A DNA stretch of 64,000 nucleotides, taken from Deltaproteobacteria bacterium. Lineage in GTDB: Bacteria > Myxococcota > Myxococcia > SLRQ01. Where the stretch lies: contig SLRQ01000006.1 of the NCBI GenBank assembly GCA_007130885.1, forward strand, positions 1 to 64,000. The letters are read 5' to 3'. The translations under genes were made by a program, and so were the position numbers. Below the pieces are notes generated by a model that worked only from the letters and a program-made list of their open reading frames with translations, had not been told where the DNA came from and did no database searches. This document shows positions 24,320-33,546 of the stretch, one piece after another; within the stretch, counting starts at the first letter, position 1, and each line of letters opens with the position of its first letter.

Positions 24320-25192
24320 ATGAGATACGAAGGAAAGGTCTACAGACCACCGTCGGAAGCCGACTCGTACATTCTTCAGGCCACGGTGGGTTGCTCCTGG
24401 AACAGGTGTACCTACTGCGTGATGTACCGGGACAAAACTTACAAGGAGCGACCGGTCACCGAGTGCCTTGAGGATATGGAGCTTGCCGCGAGGGAGCTTG
24501 GACCTCGAGTGGAGAAGCTTTTCGTCGCCGACGGTGACGCTCTTGCCATGCCCACGGAAAGCTGGACGCGGATCCTGGAGGCGGCGTGGCGCCTGTTTCC
24601 CAGGCTTCGCCGCGTATCGTGCTACGCGCTGGCGACCAATCTCCTGGAGAAGACTCTGGATGAGCTGAAGGCGCTTCGAGAAGCCGGGCTGTCGCTTCTC
24701 TATATCGGCCCCGAGTCTGGTGACGATGTCACATTGAAGAAGATAGCCAAGGGTACCGGCGCAAAGGAGCATGTCGAAGCCGCTCGAAAGGCGCGTGAAG
24801 CCGGGATGTCCATCAGCGTCATAGCCATGCTTGGCGTGGCGGGAACCGAGCGTTCAGAAGAGCATGCCGCTGCCACTGCGGAGCTTATCACGGGCATGGA
24901 TCCAGAGTACTTCGCGGCTCTGACCACGACCGTGATCCCCGGGACGCCGCTGGCCAAGCTGCAAGACAGCGGCCGCTTCGAGCTTCCCTCCATAAATGGA
25001 ATGCTGGAGGAGCTGAGAACCATGGTCGACCGCTCACGTCCCAGCGATTCGCTGTTCAGGACGACCCACGCTTCCAACTACCTGCCTCTTGGAGGGCGCC
25101 TTCCGAGGGATCGCGAGAAAATCGTCGCCTCGATAGACTCGGCTCTGGCGGGAGAGGTCCGGTTGCGGCCCGAGTGGATGCGCGGCCTTTGA
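24320..25192 (+). CDS. Radical SAM protein
   Basis: A 290-residue radical SAM enzyme. The cluster-binding motif reads GCSWNRCTYC (Cys25, Cys30, Cys33), that is C-X4-C-X2-C. This spacing is usual for its relatives, whose motif often reads GCSHNRCTFC and which are annotated only as radical SAM proteins. Further features are LFVADGDALAMP, LLYIGPESGDD and NYLPLGGRLPRDR near the C-terminus. Substrate unknown. It shares direction with the M55 peptidase gene and may be cotranscribed. Confidence 0.9.
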   Translation: MRYEGKVYRPPSEADSYILQATVGCSWNRCTYCVMYRDKTYKERPVTECLEDMELAARELGPRVEKLFVADGDALAMPTESWTRILEAAWRLFPRLRRVSCYALATNLLEKTLDELKALREAGLSLLYIGPESGDDVTLKKIAKGTGAKEHVEAARKAREAGMSISVIAMLGVAGTERSEEHAAATAELITGMDPEYFAALTTTVIPGTPLAKLQDSGRFELPSINGMLEELRTMVDRSRPSDSLFRTTHASNYLPLGGRLPRDREKIVASIDSALAGEVRLRPEWMRGL

Positions 25193-25207
25193 CGGCCTGG
25201 TTCTCGG

Positions 25208-25906
25208 CTATTCGATCAACGTGGCCCTGAATACTTCGGCGAAGTTGGACGCCAGCACATCCATGACCGCACTCATGCTCGGGCACTCCGGCAGCTCGGC
25301 AGCCAGGCTTGTCACGCGGTAGTCGGTGATCCCACACGGATTGATTAGATCATAGTGCGCGAGCTTTGGCGCTACGTTGAATGACATTCCGTGCTTGGTG
25401 ACTTGCCGCGATACATGCACTCCAACCGCGCCTATCTTACGCCACCCTGGACGGTCGTCTCCTCCCTCCAACCAAGCCCCCGGCCTATCCGGCATGCGAC
25501 CCGCCGCGAGAGAGAATTGCTCGCAGGTGCGAATCATGACTTCCTCGAGATCCCGGACGTAGGCACGAACGCCGCGGCCGTTCTGTTCCAGATCGAGGAT
25601 GGGGTAGGCTACTAGCTGACCGGGGCCGTGATAGGTAGCCTCGCCTCCACGGTCGCATCTCTCCAGCTCGACGCCGAGAGCCGCCAGGACGTCGGCCGGT
25701 TGAAGGACATGCTCCATCTTGGCGTTTCGGCCAAGGGTTATCGTCGGCGGGTGCTCGAGCAGCAGGAGAGTATCAGGCTCGTGCCCGGTCTTGCGCCCCT
25801 CGACCAGACGCTCTTGAAGAGAAAGGGCCTCGCCGTACGGAGTCAGGCCGAGTCTCGTGATTCGCAGGGCACCGGACGAGATGGTTGGCTGGCGGGCCGC
25901 TTTCAT
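25208..25906 (-). CDS. lipB: Octanoyltransferase LipB
   Basis: A 232-residue enzyme that moves octanoyl groups from acyl carrier protein to lipoyl domains. Seen: RGGEATYHGPGQLVAYPI (substrate site with His), KIGAVGV (conserved Lys) and NPCGI, whose Cys is the acyl-enzyme nucleophile. The Met at 25906 gives the usual length; the open frame continues to 25993 inside lpdA. It follows lpdA by 17 bp in the order lipA-lpdA-lipB. Confidence 0.96.
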   Translation of the reverse strand: MKAARQPTISSGALRITRLGLTPYGEALSLQERLVEGRKTGHEPDTLLLLEHPPTITLGRNAKMEHVLQPADVLAALGVELERCDRGGEATYHGPGQLVAYPILDLEQNGRGVRAYVRDLEEVMIRTCEQFSLAAGRMPDRPGAWLEGGDDRPGWRKIGAVGVHVSRQVTKHGMSFNVAPKLAHYDLINPCGITDYRVTSLAAELPECPSMSAVMDVLASNFAEVFRATLIE

Positions 25907-25923
25907 GCAGGCAACCCTTAGGC

Positions 25924-27351
25924 TTACTTGCCGCGTTTGGGGCGAGTGGGGCGATTGATTGCATGAATCGCCTTGCCGACGGCGGCCATGCATGCTTCTG
26001 GTATCGATTCCGATATGGTCGGATGAGGATGAATTGCGCTGCCGACCGTCTCTACTCCGGCGCCCATCTCGATTGCCAGGGTCAGCTCACTGATTATCTC
26101 GGAAGCGGTATGGCCCGCCACGCCGGCTCCAAGTATTGCTCCGGTCTCGGGGTCGGCCACGACCTTCACGTGACCGTGAGGCTGGCCGGCGCCGAGGGCC
26201 CTGCCGTTGGCACCCAGCATGAACCGGCCGGTCTTGACCTCGCGTTTCTGCTCCTTGGCCTGCTCCTCCGAGAGCCCGGTGACCGCAATCTCCGGGTCCG
26301 TGTAAACGGCCGAAGGTACAGATTTCACGTCGTAGGTTACATCGTGGCCGGCGGCGTGCTCGGCGGCTATCTCCGCCATCTTCGAGGCCCGGTGCGCTAG
26401 GTACGGAGGGCCGGTTACATCCCCTACCGCGTAGATGCCCGAAACGTTCGTTTGGAGTGTTTTGTCAACCTTGATGGCCCCCTTCTCTTCGGTTTCAATC
26501 CCGGCGGCATCCAGGCCGATGCCTTCGGACCCAGGAGTGAACCCAGTGGCCACGAGAACGCGATCACATTCGACGATCTCCTCATCTTTAGTGGCTTCCA
26601 CGGCAACCCGGAGGCCGTCCTCCAGCTTCTCGAGGCTCTTCGCTCTTGCTTTTGTCATGACTGTTACGCCGAGCTGACGGAGCCTGCGCTCGACTACTCT
26701 CACCAGGTCCCGGTCGATGCCTGGAAGGAGGCCGTCGAGCATCTCCACTATGGTCACCTTCGTGCCGAGTTTGGCGTACACGGTTCCAATCTCCAGGCCG
26801 ATGACGCCGCCTCCTATGACGAGCATTCGGCCGGGAATGTGCGGTATGTCCAGGGCGTGCTGGGCTCCCCAGATGGTCTCGCCGTCCACCTCGAATCCAG
26901 GAATCTCGATTGGGCGGGCTCCGGTGGCAACGATGCACTTCTGGAAAGCAATCTCCTGGGTCTCTCCTCCCTTGGCCTCGACGGACAAGGATCTGTCCGA
27001 GGTGAACCTGGCCTTGCCCTCGATTATGTCCACGCGGTTGCCTTTGATTAGCCTTCGGATGCCGTCGGTCAGCTTTCGGACTATCTCGTCCTTCCAGGCC
27101 CGGGTCTTCTCGACGTCGACGCTTATTTCGTTCGCCGTCACGCCGAAGATCGACGCATCCTGGAGGTGGCTGACGGTGTCTGCGACATGGATGAGAGCCT
27201 TGGATGGAATGCAGCCCCAGTTGAGGCACACGCCGCCGATGCTGCCCTTTTCCACAAGCGCGGTCTCCAGCCCTAGCTGGCCCAGCTTGATGGCCGCGAC
27301 GTAACCTCCCGGACCGCCGCCGATGACTATGGCTTCGTACGAACGGGTCAT
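25924..27351 (-). CDS. lpdA: Dihydrolipoyl dehydrogenase
   Basis: A 475-residue FAD enzyme (E3) that reoxidises dihydrolipoyl groups of 2-oxoacid dehydrogenase or glycine cleavage complexes. FAD motif GGGPGG at 11-16, redox disulfide CLNWGC (Cys42, Cys47), NAD-binding MLVIGGGVIGLEIG, the second FAD motif VSGIYAVGDV and the C-terminal HPHPTISE active-site His. GAGGAGAT precedes the ATG. It lies between lipA and lipB, so attachment and use of lipoate are encoded together. Confidence 0.97.
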   Translation of the reverse strand: MTRSYEAIVIGGGPGGYVAAIKLGQLGLETALVEKGSIGGVCLNWGCIPSKALIHVADTVSHLQDASIFGVTANEISVDVEKTRAWKDEIVRKLTDGIRRLIKGNRVDIIEGKARFTSDRSLSVEAKGGETQEIAFQKCIVATGARPIEIPGFEVDGETIWGAQHALDIPHIPGRMLVIGGGVIGLEIGTVYAKLGTKVTIVEMLDGLLPGIDRDLVRVVERRLRQLGVTVMTKARAKSLEKLEDGLRVAVEATKDEEIVECDRVLVATGFTPGSEGIGLDAAGIETEEKGAIKVDKTLQTNVSGIYAVGDVTGPPYLAHRASKMAEIAAEHAAGHDVTYDVKSVPSAVYTDPEIAVTGLSEEQAKEQKREVKTGRFMLGANGRALGAGQPHGHVKVVADPETGAILGAGVAGHTASEIISELTLAIEMGAGVETVGSAIHPHPTISESIPEACMAAVGKAIHAINRPTRPKRGK

Positions 27352-27377
27352 GCGGATCTCCTCTTATTGAGTTGGCG

Positions 27378-28337
27378 TCAGTGGTTGCCGGAGTCGCATC
27401 CACTCGAGCGGCTGTCCAGCAGGGCCTTGGCGTAATGCTCGGCGGCCCGGTAGCTGGAGCGAACGAGTGGTCCGGCCGCCACATAGCGGTATCCCATCTC
27501 CATTCCTTCCTCGCGCAAATCTTCCAGCTCCTCCGGAGTCCAGATGCGGGCCACGGGAAGGTGCTTCCTGCTGGGTTGCAGGTACTGTCCGATGGTAAGC
27601 AGATCGACGCCGGCATCCCGAAGATCCGACATCGCCTCCAGCATCTCTTCGCGGGTCTCCCCGTGGCCCACCATCAGCCCGCTCTTGGTGATCTCCATGC
27701 CCTCGTCGCGGGCCATTCGAAGGACCGCCAGGGATTGATCGTACCCGGCTCTCGCATCGCGGACCCGCCGGTGGAGTCGTCTCACTGTTTCGATGTTATG
27801 ACCGAACACATCGGGCTGCGCGGAAGCGATGCGTCTTATCGCCTCGATGCGGCCTTGGAAGTCGGGGGTCAGAACCTCGACTCGCATGTCGGGGGTCCGA
27901 CTTCTTATGGTCTCGATACACGAGGCGTAATGGCCTGCTCCAAGATCTGGAAGATCGTCGCGATCCACGCTCGTTATGACTACGTACGTGATGCCGGACT
28001 TGCGAGCCATCTCCTCTATCGCCTCGGCGGTGTTCTCCGGCTCTTTCGGATCGGTGACCCCGCCGGGGTCGCCGGCGGTCACGCCGCAGAAGCGGCAGCC
28101 GCGGGTGCACGTGTCTCCAAGCACCATGACGGTCGCGGTGCCGGAGCTCCAGCATTCGCCGAGGTTGGGACACCCGGCCTCCTCGCAAACCGTCGCCAGG
28201 TTCAGCGACTTCAAGGTTCGCTTGAGGTCGCCGTAACGCTTTCCTCCGGCTATGGAGACGCGAAACCACTCCGGTAGGCGCGCTCGCCGGCTTGGAGGGA
28301 CGGTGGCGGGCACCGTTCGCTTGCTGGTTCTGGGCAT
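27378..28337 (-). CDS. lipA: Lipoyl synthase
   Basis: A 319-residue radical SAM enzyme that inserts two sulfurs into octanoyl-lipoyl domains. The auxiliary cluster motif C-X4-C-X5-C is at Cys51, Cys56 and Cys62, the radical SAM motif CTRGCRFC at Cys77, Cys81 and Cys84, and the conserved RSS at the C-terminus (LVRSSY). AAGGAGAACC precedes the ATG. First gene of lipA-lpdA-lipB. Confidence 0.98.
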   Translation of the reverse strand: MPRTSKRTVPATVPPSRRARLPEWFRVSIAGGKRYGDLKRTLKSLNLATVCEEAGCPNLGECWSSGTATVMVLGDTCTRGCRFCGVTAGDPGGVTDPKEPENTAEAIEEMARKSGITYVVITSVDRDDLPDLGAGHYASCIETIRSRTPDMRVEVLTPDFQGRIEAIRRIASAQPDVFGHNIETVRRLHRRVRDARAGYDQSLAVLRMARDEGMEITKSGLMVGHGETREEMLEAMSDLRDAGVDLLTIGQYLQPSRKHLPVARIWTPEELEDLREEGMEMGYRYVAAGPLVRSSYRAAEHYAKALLDSRSSGCDSGNH

Positions 28338-28384
28338 GGTTCTCCTTGGACTCGAGCCAGAAGAACCGATAGACCCCCACGGCG

Positions 28385-28403
28385 GAGGACGTCAAGCGTC
28401 CTC
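28385..28403. other. Perfect hairpin in the lipA upstream region
   Basis: GAGGACG and CGTCCTC pair perfectly around the loop TCAAG, 48 bp upstream of the lipA ATG. It could be part of the leader or an operator. No T-run follows. Confidence 0.5.
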
Positions 28404-28416
28404 TCACCGAAGTGGG

Positions 28417-28505
28417 CTCTATCACCCGAGCCGCTTGGCAGAGGAATCCCGAGGCCATTGCTTGGGATTCAATCGGAGGGGCGAGGAAGAATTGGAGTGC
28501 AAGGT
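28417..28505. repeat. Dispersed intergenic repeat family A, copy 2
   Basis: Same block order as copy 1 at 9761-9855: CTCTATC, CCCGAGCCGCTTG, AGAGGAATCCCGAGG, CAATCGGA, GGCGAGGAAGA and GGAGTGCAAGGTAG, about 70% identical by eye. Confidence 0.75.
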
Positions 28506-28622
28506 AGCGTCGAGTAACAAGCGGCGATGGGTGGAGAGACGGGGTATATTGAACAAACCGGTGAGACGTTGGTACCGTCGTACCCGGTGAACGCGGGCGT
28601 TCGCGCCGCGTGGAGGACGGTC

Positions 28623-29753
28623 ATGACTATCTCCAGACGAAGCTTTCTCGAGCGTTCCTTGCTCCTTGGGAGTTCCCTGTTTCTCGGGGGTGCCTGTACT
28701 CGAAGCGCTGCCGGGTCCGGCGGTGATGATAACGGCGATGCAGAGACCAAGGGGGCCAGCAAGAACGACGGCAACAACGGCGCCAAGAAGAGTAGTGTAC
28801 CCGAGGGTCCCGCCTACGCCCGGCTGGAAGCGGAGGGCAAGCTCGAGGAGCGCATAGAACAGGCTTATGCTCTTCTAGAGGAATGCAAGCTCTGCCCCCA
28901 TCTTTGCGGCGTGAACCGGTCGAAGGGGCAAGAGAGCCACTGCCGGACCTCCAATCGCGCACTGGTCTTCAGTAACGCGCCGCACTTCGGCGAGGAGCTT
29001 CCCCTGGTCGGCCGCAACGGCTCCGGCACCATATTCTTTTCGAGCTGTTCGCTACGCTGCGTGTTCTGCCAGAACTGGCCCATAGCCCATGAGGGGAGGG
29101 GGCGCGCCGTCTCCGAAGAGGATCTGGCGGGCAGGATGCTGCGGCTGCAGCAAATGGGCTGTCACAACATCAATCTGGTCACCCCAACGCACGTCATGCC
29201 CTTCATTCTGCGGGCTACCAGGATTGCCCTGAAGAAGGGCCTTACCTTGCCGCTTTGCTACAACACCGGCGGTTACGAGCGGGAGGAGGTCATCAGGCTT
29301 CTCGACGGCATCGTGGACATCTATCTGCCGGACATCAAGTTCATGGATGGAGACTACGCGCGCCGCTTCACGGCCAACGCCAGGGAGTATCCAAGGCATG
29401 CGCTGGCATCGGTGCGCGAGATGCATCGCCAGGTCGGTGATTTGGTGACCGACGAAAAAGGAGTAGCCAAGCGTGGGCTCATGCTCCGGCATCTCGTGAT
29501 GCCGAACCGGGTGAGCGGGACAAAGGAGCTGATGAAGTGGGTGGCGGAGAACCTGTCCAAATCAACCTATGTGAACGTCATGGCCCAGTATCGCGTCGAG
29601 CATCAGGCTTATGAGCATCCCAAGATAGCTAGGGCGATCACGGTGGAAGAGTTCCTCGAGGCGGTGAGGTGGGCCGAGGAGGCCGGGCTCACCAACATCG
29701 ACTCCAGGTCACTCGCTCAGCGCGACAGAATGATGCGCCGGCGGAGTCGCTAG
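28623..29753 (+). CDS. Tat-signal radical SAM protein, PflX/COG1313-like
   Basis: A 376-residue protein. ATG 28623 follows GGAGGA and starts a twin-arginine signal (SRRSFLERSLLLGSSLFLGG), with a possible lipobox GGAC after it. A disordered Gly/Asp/Asn-rich linker runs to about residue 60. The remainder is the PflX type of pyruvate formate-lyase-activase homologue: CKLCPHLCGVNR, GSGTIFFSSCSLRCVFCQNW with the C-X3-C-X2-C cluster motif, GCHNINLVTPTHV, CYNTGGYE, VDIYLPDIKFMDGDY and LMLRHLVMPN. The substrate of PflX proteins is unknown. An export signal on a SAM-dependent enzyme is odd because SAM is cytoplasmic. Its stop codon overlaps that of the next radical SAM gene, which converges on it. Confidence 0.92.
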   Translation: MTISRRSFLERSLLLGSSLFLGGACTRSAAGSGGDDNGDAETKGASKNDGNNGAKKSSVPEGPAYARLEAEGKLEERIEQAYALLEECKLCPHLCGVNRSKGQESHCRTSNRALVFSNAPHFGEELPLVGRNGSGTIFFSSCSLRCVFCQNWPIAHEGRGRAVSEEDLAGRMLRLQQMGCHNINLVTPTHVMPFILRATRIALKKGLTLPLCYNTGGYEREEVIRLLDGIVDIYLPDIKFMDGDYARRFTANAREYPRHALASVREMHRQVGDLVTDEKGVAKRGLMLRHLVMPNRVSGTKELMKWVAENLSKSTYVNVMAQYRVEHQAYEHPKIARAITVEEFLEAVRWAEEAGLTNIDSRSLAQRDRMMRRRSR

Positions 29754-30946
29754 GAACTCTCCCACACGCCTTCGATGGGATGGCTGCAAGAGCCGCACTT
29801 GCCGTCGTCGATATCCATCGACTCGATCATGAACCCAACCCTGTGGACTATCTTCTCTTCACACTTCGGGCAGAAGGTGTTCGCGCCTTCATGACCGGCC
29901 ACGTTAGCCACGTAGACGTGCTCCAGCCCGACGTCTCGGGCCACGCTTCGTGCCTCGTCGAGCGTGGAGACCGGGGTTGGAGGTAGGTTCGCCAGCTTGT
30001 AGAGAGGATAAAACCTGGTGAAGTGGAGCGGAGTAGAGGCGCCGATCTCGTCTCTAATCCAGGTGCACATCTCCCGGATCTTGTCCATGTCGTCGTTGAG
30101 CGTAGGGATCAGGATGTTCGTGATCTCGATGTGCACGCCCTCGCTCTTCAGCAGCTTCAAGGTTCGCTTCACCGGTTCCAGCTTGCCGTCGCAGACTCGC
30201 TCATAGAACTTTGGATCGAAGGACTTGAGATCGATGTTGGCGGCATCGATGAGCGGGCACAGCTCTCGGAGCGGATCCGGATTGATGTAGCCGTTGCTGT
30301 GAAGCAAGTTCAGGAGATCGTGCTTCTTCGCGAGCTTTGCGATGTCATGCATGTACTCGAAGTACACCACCGGCTCACCGAGCGTGAATGCGACCGATTG
30401 GGCCTGCGTGTCACGGGTTTGAGAGATGACCCTTTTCGGCGGAAAGTCGTAGGCGAACACTTCCTCCGGCGAGACCAGCGCCATGTCCCAGACCTGGCAG
30501 AACTTGCAAGCGATGTTGCAGCCGGCCGTGGCTACCGACAAGGACCGGCTGCCGGGCAGGACGTGAAAGAAGGGCTTGCGCTCAATGGGGTCCAGCTGCA
30601 GCAGCGCGGGGTTGCCGTGAACCAGTGTGTACAGTGCTCCGCCGCGGTTCTCCCTGACTCTGCAGTTGCCTCGCTCTCCTTGCTGTACCTTGCATTCATT
30701 GGGGCATAGGGTGCATCGAACCGCCCCGTTATCCAGGGCCGAGAAAAAGGGCGAGCGCCGGGCTCCGATGAGGCCTTTAGTCGGGCTTTGCGCCCACTCG
30801 TCCCGGTTTTCCGCCTCTTGCTGTTCATTGTCGGTACGGGCGCACACCGGCGTGCCGGAAAGGCACAGCGCGCAGACGGCGGTGCCGCCCAGCTTCAGGG
30901 CTTCGCGCCTGGTCAGCTTGATGCGCTTTGAGGAACCGCTGGACAT
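29750..30946 (-). CDS. AmmeMemoRadiSam-system-type radical SAM protein with Tat signal
   Basis: A 398-residue protein. The start at 30946 gives a Tat signal (KLTRREALKLGGTAVCALCL); upstream codons overlap the preceding gene. N-terminal ligands CTLCPNEC and NCR precede the canonical motif ATAGCNIACKFCQVW (C-X3-C-X2-C). LGEPVVYFEYM, ANIDLKSFDPKFY, NDDMDKIREMC and a C-terminal zinc-ribbon-like pair (FCPKCEE, CGSC) match the AmmeMemoRadiSam radical SAM family, usually encoded beside AMMECR1 and MEMO proteins. Neither partner is seen here. It overlaps the end of the spermidine-synthase-like gene by 34 bp, so it is the last gene of that operon. Confidence 0.92.
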   Translation of the reverse strand: MSSGSSKRIKLTRREALKLGGTAVCALCLSGTPVCARTDNEQQEAENRDEWAQSPTKGLIGARRSPFFSALDNGAVRCTLCPNECKVQQGERGNCRVRENRGGALYTLVHGNPALLQLDPIERKPFFHVLPGSRSLSVATAGCNIACKFCQVWDMALVSPEEVFAYDFPPKRVISQTRDTQAQSVAFTLGEPVVYFEYMHDIAKLAKKHDLLNLLHSNGYINPDPLRELCPLIDAANIDLKSFDPKFYERVCDGKLEPVKRTLKLLKSEGVHIEITNILIPTLNDDMDKIREMCTWIRDEIGASTPLHFTRFYPLYKLANLPPTPVSTLDEARSVARDVGLEHVYVANVAGHEGANTFCPKCEEKIVHRVGFMIESMDIDDGKCGSCSHPIEGVWESS

Positions 30947-33516
30947 TTCAGGCTTCCGGCCAGGACGAGCGCGGCGAGCGCCGTTGCATTCATTACTCCT
31001 GCCAACCAGAAACATGCCACGATGCCCAGCATGGGAGCAACCATGACACTTGCGATGAGAGCTCCCAGGCAGGCGCCCGCTAGCTCTAGGCCGTAGGCGG
31101 TGCCCGCGGCCCTCTCGGGTGCCGGCGTTCCTTCATGGCAGCAAGCAACGGCGGCCGGAAAGGTTAGACCGTTGGCGAGGCCGGCCCCCACGGTGAGCAG
31201 CGCGAAGATGGTGAGCACCGCGCCCGAGGATCCGATGCTTGCCGCTAGCGGAAGGCAGAGAGCGACCAGGACCGCGAAGGAAACCACGGCAAGCTGGGAG
31301 ACGGCAAGGCAACGCCACCTATCTTGAAGAACACGCTGCATGATGAAAGCGCCACCGGCAAGCCCGGCCATGAAAGCCGCCACTATGGCCCCGACCATCT
31401 CGTACACGAAGCCGTACAGACTTTGAAAGGCGAAGAGGAGGCCTACCTGCATGGCCATCGTGGACATGCCTGTCGTCGCCGCCGCCAGCCGCGCCGCGCG
31501 TGCGGGGGCCCGGCTCGACCGATTCCTCCACATGCCGCGGAGCCGGGAAGAGGCGACCGGGAGGAGACAAGCCAGGATGAGGGGGAGCGCCCAGGCGAGG
31601 CGCACATGCAATGCCCAGTCGAGAGCCGGTGGGCGTTCACCCCTCGTGATTCGGTCCCATAGGAGCACCGTGTAGAAGTAGCCTATCGGACGAAGATCGC
31701 TGTTGTGGAAGTGCCTATTTTGAACCGGCGGCAGATTTTCAGCTTGTGCTTCTTGCTCTTGCAGCGATGGCGGAAAGACCGGGCCCGTCTTTGGGGACTC
31801 GAGATGCGACCTCGCATCACGCCCATGGTTCATGAGCAGCCAGCCGTGCCGGCGTTGCGTGGATTCCTCCAATACGGAGAAGAAGTAGCCGACTGGAAAG
31901 GCGGAGGCATCGATTCCTCGACCGGTGTGGCGGTTTGCCAGAACCGACGGGTCGGCCGTCAAACCGCCCGGCTCATCGCTTCCAAGGAGCACAGCCTGTC
32001 CGGATACGCTCAATGGGAGCACATGCGGGAAGACCTCGCGCATGGTATGGAAGACGGTCGCGTTGCGGTTGGCCACCGCGGTTCCTCGTATGTCGCCCGC
32101 TGTTCCAACGTTTATAGCCAGTACCCCGCTGGGCGCGAGCCGGCCGCGGGCTTCCGCGAAGAAATTCTCGGTGTAATAGCGGTTTAGTACGGCGGTGGCG
32201 GGATCCGGGATGTCGACGAGGATCAAGTCGTAGGTCCGCTCGGTTCGCCGAATGTAGGTGCGGCCGTCTCCGTGAAGGGCGCGAACCCGCTCATCCTGGA
32301 GCGCCGAGATGGTGGCTTCCGGCAAGTAGCTCCATGCCGCCGGCAGCATTTCGCGATCGAACTCGACGTAATCGATGTGCTGGAGAGGGTGTCTCGTCGC
32401 TTCTCGAAGAATGCCCCGCAGCCCTCCCCCTATCAGCAGTAGGCTGCTTGGCTCCGGATGCTGCGCGAGCGCTAGGTGCGCCAGAACGGCCGCGTCCATC
32501 TCCTCGAGCTCGAAGCCTGCCGAGCCCGGGGCGGCGGTCGTGAAGGCCAGGTGACCGCTTTGGAAGAAGGCATGCTGCTCGCCTTGCCGGAGCACGGAGA
32601 TGGCGCCGTGGGGCGACTGCTTGGTTCCAATCAACGTGTGATCGGGAGCAAGGACGCGCCACTGGGCGCGGTATGCCCAATCATCCAGGTAGCTCATTGC
32701 GGGGAGCGCAAGCACCGCCAAACCGGTCATGGTCCAGAGGCACATGCGCCACGGACGCGTAAGACGTCTCTTCGAGGAAGCTTTCGGAAGTACGTGCAGC
32801 GCTCCCAGCAGGAGAAGCAGCCCGACGAGGACCGCGAGATGAAAGGAGCTTGCGAAGCGAACGAGCAGCAGGGTGAAGACGAGTCCGCTCGCCATGTTGC
32901 CGGCGGCTTCGGTCACGTAGGTGCCTGATGCGGGTGATGTGTCTTTCGACCCGGAGCTGTGCCGCCACAACCTCGCCAATAGAACGAACTGGGCTCCAAG
33001 CAGGAGGCCGACAGGAGCCATGATGACGAAGCAGGAGACGGCGGTGTCCAGCAGCGAGAGGTGCACTCCGGGAAGGATTTGGAAGAGTCCCCGTAGCGTT
33101 CGGGCGGTTAGAACCGTTGCGGGAAGCAGGAAAAGCATGCCTATGGCGGTCAGGCATAGAGCTCGCCATGAGGCCTCCGCTCCCTCGATGAGGCGGCCGG
33201 ATGAGTAGCTGCCGATGCCTACCCAAATCATCCAGGACGAGAGGATGATTCCAAGAGAGATCTCGTTTCCGTAAAAGCTCATGAGCATCTCGCGCAGCAG
33301 AACGATCTGTGCGATCTGACTGCCCGCGCCGAGAGCGAGAACCGCGGCCCACGGCTTCTTGCCGGTATGCCGCGCCGCATCCTCGGCGCTCGAGGCTGCC
33401 GGGGCCGCCTCCCGCCCCCGAGCGGAGCGAGTACTAGAGCCGGCCGTCATTTCACGGTCCCCAAAGGAGGCCTGCATCGTACTGTCTTTGGCTGCCTCTT
33501 GACGCGGAGGCTCCAC
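30913..33516 (-). CDS. Polytopic membrane protein with an embedded spermidine-synthase-like methyltransferase-fold domain
   Basis: An 867-residue protein. Residues 55-260 contain about six membrane segments and 640-860 about six more. Between them, residues 290-520, is a spermidine-synthase-like Rossmann domain: LLLIGGGLRGILRE is the nucleotide-binding loop, YVEFDREM the acidic strand end, LHGDGRTYIRR and YDLILVDIPDP the later motifs. The aspartate that acts in polyamine synthases is in the VDIPDP text. Such fused proteins are annotated as spermidine synthase or fused MFS/spermidine synthase; a true polyamine product is unproven. GTG 33516, ATG 33477 and ATG 33450 are possible starts; the first 50 residues are low complexity. 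It precedes the AmmeMemo-type gene with overlap. Confidence 0.87.
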   Translation of the reverse strand: MEPPRQEAAKDSTMQASFGDREMTAGSSTRSARGREAAPAASSAEDAARHTGKKPWAAVLALGAGSQIAQIVLLREMLMSFYGNEISLGIILSSWMIWVGIGSYSSGRLIEGAEASWRALCLTAIGMLFLLPATVLTARTLRGLFQILPGVHLSLLDTAVSCFVIMAPVGLLLGAQFVLLARLWRHSSGSKDTSPASGTYVTEAAGNMASGLVFTLLLVRFASSFHLAVLVGLLLLLGALHVLPKASSKRRLTRPWRMCLWTMTGLAVLALPAMSYLDDWAYRAQWRVLAPDHTLIGTKQSPHGAISVLRQGEQHAFFQSGHLAFTTAAPGSAGFELEEMDAAVLAHLALAQHPEPSSLLLIGGGLRGILREATRHPLQHIDYVEFDREMLPAAWSYLPEATISALQDERVRALHGDGRTYIRRTERTYDLILVDIPDPATAVLNRYYTENFFAEARGRLAPSGVLAINVGTAGDIRGTAVANRNATVFHTMREVFPHVLPLSVSGQAVLLGSDEPGGLTADPSVLANRHTGRGIDASAFPVGYFFSVLEESTQRRHGWLLMNHGRDARSHLESPKTGPVFPPSLQEQEAQAENLPPVQNRHFHNSDLRPIGYFYTVLLWDRITRGERPPALDWALHVRLAWALPLILACLLPVASSRLRGMWRNRSSRAPARAARLAAATTGMSTMAMQVGLLFAFQSLYGFVYEMVGAIVAAFMAGLAGGAFIMQRVLQDRWRCLAVSQLAVVSFAVLVALCLPLAASIGSSGAVLTIFALLTVGAGLANGLTFPAAVACCHEGTPAPERAAGTAYGLELAGACLGALIASVMVAPMLGIVACFWLAGVMNATALAALVLAGSLKCPAVPQSASS

Positions 33517-33546
33517 AATCCTCTCGGGAAAGCTTCTCTTGGTGAA

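Noticed and set aside
27372..28277. 301-aa plus-strand open frame
   Set aside because: Antisense to lipA, which has all Fe-S motifs intact.
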